DNA of 64,000 bases from Casuarius casuarius (lineage: Eukaryota; Chordata; Aves; Casuariiformes; Casuariidae): contig PTFA01000050.1 in NCBI GenBank assembly GCA_003342895.1, forward strand, positions 1,664,968 to 1,728,967. The letters run 5' to 3'. The notes beneath the pieces are model-generated. The model worked only from the letters and a program-made list of their open reading frames with translations, was not told the DNA's origin and ran no database searches. A program made the translations under genes and the position numbers. This document shows, piece by piece, positions 62,375 through 64,000 of the stretch. The stretch's first letter is position 1. Every line of letters begins with the position of its first letter.

Positions 62375-64000
62375 TTTTTAATATACAAACATTCTATTTT
62401 ACAGAAATACTTGGGTCCTCCCCTGTGTTAGAGGAATAGTTACTTTTTTTCTTTGGCGCCATTTAACTCACTGTTATAAAACATTACTTCCTCCCCTAGT
62501 GATCAACATTGATATCATATCACTGGTAATAGAAGCTGCTTCTGAAGTGTACAGAAGATCAGTATAATCGAAAATCAATGATCTAAACTGAGGCTGGTTG
62601 TTCTATAATGTGGTTTATGTAATTTGATAATGCCAATCCTAATGGAGTTAAATATAATCCATTGAAATTTCAGGATGCAAAGGTCAATAGGGAGTGCAAT
62701 GCCTCACTTCCCAGCAATTACCACTTATTACTGGGGCAGTGCTTTTGCTTTGCTGTTCTGCTTGCCTCAATAAATAATATTTGGAGACCCTGCAGCTGCA
62801 GTCAATAGAGTACAGTTTTATTGTCACAGCTTCATAGTCAGATCAATACCAACTCTTCTGAGACACAGGAGAGAACCACCACACGCCAGTCTAATGAAAC
62901 CATGTGTTTTTATGATTCTGAAATTATATATTTTATTCATTGCTTATGCTTAATGTCACTGTTGCTTTTAATAGGGCCTCTTTCACTCAACTTTTATGTG
63001 CTCTTCACATGACACTTATGCATACAAAGAAAGAGAATTTGTGTGCTGAAAATGAGTTATAGTGAACCAAAATCACAAACATTTCCTGATTTTTTTTCTA
63101 ATGTCAGTTTCAGTTACAAGATTTCCTTACATTGCTGTTGCAGGGTTTGAGAAAAAACTAGAAACCAACCAATGTGCCTAAGAGGACCTCATGCTGCAGG
63201 TTAAACTTCCATGAAGGGCCAATGTAAGCTTCACTTTCTCAGAAATGTGAATTTGGGTCTCAGAACAAACCCTTATTTAAGAAAAAAGATCATTTTTATA
63301 TATATTCAGAAAGATATCGGCATCTGTAGGAAATTTTATATGGGACAGCTTGCTCTGCAAACACCAGACTTAGAGGCTGGCTATGCAACTTTAAAATAAA
63401 AGCATAAATGATTTAGAGGAACAAGTTCCACCTAAGAAAGCTGGGCTCAATTCAGAAAGTGCATTTAAGATGATGTAAATTAAATACTCTCCTGCACACA
63501 TCAGTAGTGATGTGAATAAGCGTAAGGGAGTGTGAGTTGGTATAAGGAGCTCTGACTTAGATCATCTAGGTATTGCTCATGAACTCATTCTGTAGTATTT
63601 GAATTTTTCTTTTCTTTTTAAATGGGACACAGACTATCCTACTATGCTATATAAATAGATATAATAAATTGTGATGGACAGGACTTATATTTTGAGATTT
63701 CCACAAATAAGATGAGTTCTCTTTTTAAACAGCCTCCTTTCTGTTCTGCTGTTCAACACACTCGTGTATAAGGTGCAAAAGAAATGCATCAACAGCTCAA
63801 AATTAAGATATCAAAGAAGTTCTTCAAGTATAGAAAGAAAATTACAGCCCTTCTAGGTTAATGACATAAACTACAAAATAGTTAATACAAAGAAAAGATA
63901 TGGAAAATGTCTTTGCTTTGCAGCTCTTTTCACTAACAGCTGCTTTTCAATTACATGACTATTGTGCCATGTTTTCCAGGAAATACTTTATATCATTGAA
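62375..64000. other. Noncoding stretch, nothing recognised
   Basis: No gene recognised. The frames at 62821-63012 and 63211-63399 (62-63 codons) have no motif. The window ends in AT-rich unique sequence. Confidence 0.6.

Noticed and set aside
1..64000. CRISPR arrays, operons, prophage, insertion sequences or riboswitches
   Set aside because: Nothing of prokaryotic type is present. Repeats and composition are those of a vertebrate nuclear genome.

Overview
The window looks like nuclear DNA from a sauropsid amniote, most likely a bird. It is AT-rich, roughly mid-30s percent GC by eye. It holds old CR1 LINE fragments, MIR-like SINE relics, and several ancient palindromic elements of the kind found in birds, crocodilians and turtles, with the hallmark core 'cattgaagtcaatgg' or 'cctaact...agttagg'. 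A turtle or crocodilian is possible, but the low repeat load and heavy decay of the elements fit a bird better. One ambiguous base (N, 43239) marks it as assembled genomic sequence.

I find no gene I can defend. The longest open frames are about 110-150 codons, occur on both strands, match no family I recognise, and have the size expected by chance in AT-rich DNA. The longest (58503-58964) runs through a TA/CA microsatellite. The window is best read as a gene desert or the inside of a very long intron. The sequence alone cannot separate these.

Layout. 1-10 kb: AT-rich, broken by a very sharp CpG-rich islet at 1936-2091, a palindromic-element fragment near 3.1 kb and a 20-bp poly-T at 8883. 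10.0-10.7 kb: a GC-richer block around a plus-strand CR1 relic. 11.5-30 kb: long homeodomain-motif-rich AT stretches that look like conserved noncoding elements (about 11.5, 19, 22.3, 26.9 and 29.8 kb; inference only), a second small CpG-rich islet (17.6 kb), an AT tandem array (18.0 kb), palindromic elements (24.5, 25.0, 29.2 kb) and a hAT-like relic (26.06-26.37 kb). 33.2-33.5 kb: a clear minus-strand CR1. 38.9-41.1 kb: MIR-like, CR1-tail and palindromic-element relics. 49-51.5 kb: a cluster of inverted repeats, including a 26-bp-arm hairpin carrying interferon-response-like motifs (50.03 kb), an 18-bp perfect palindrome (50.26 kb) and a 31-bp-arm hairpin shaped like a microRNA precursor (51.39 kb). 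55.46-55.53 kb: a strong G-quadruplex motif on the minus strand next to a GC box and a GATA/E-box/GATA cluster. 58.3-60.6 kb: MIR-like relics and a TA/CA microsatellite. The rest is unremarkable.

There is no operon-like or multi-gene system here. The features most worth testing are the isolated CpG islet, the two or three hairpins and the 55.46-kb regulatory-looking cluster.
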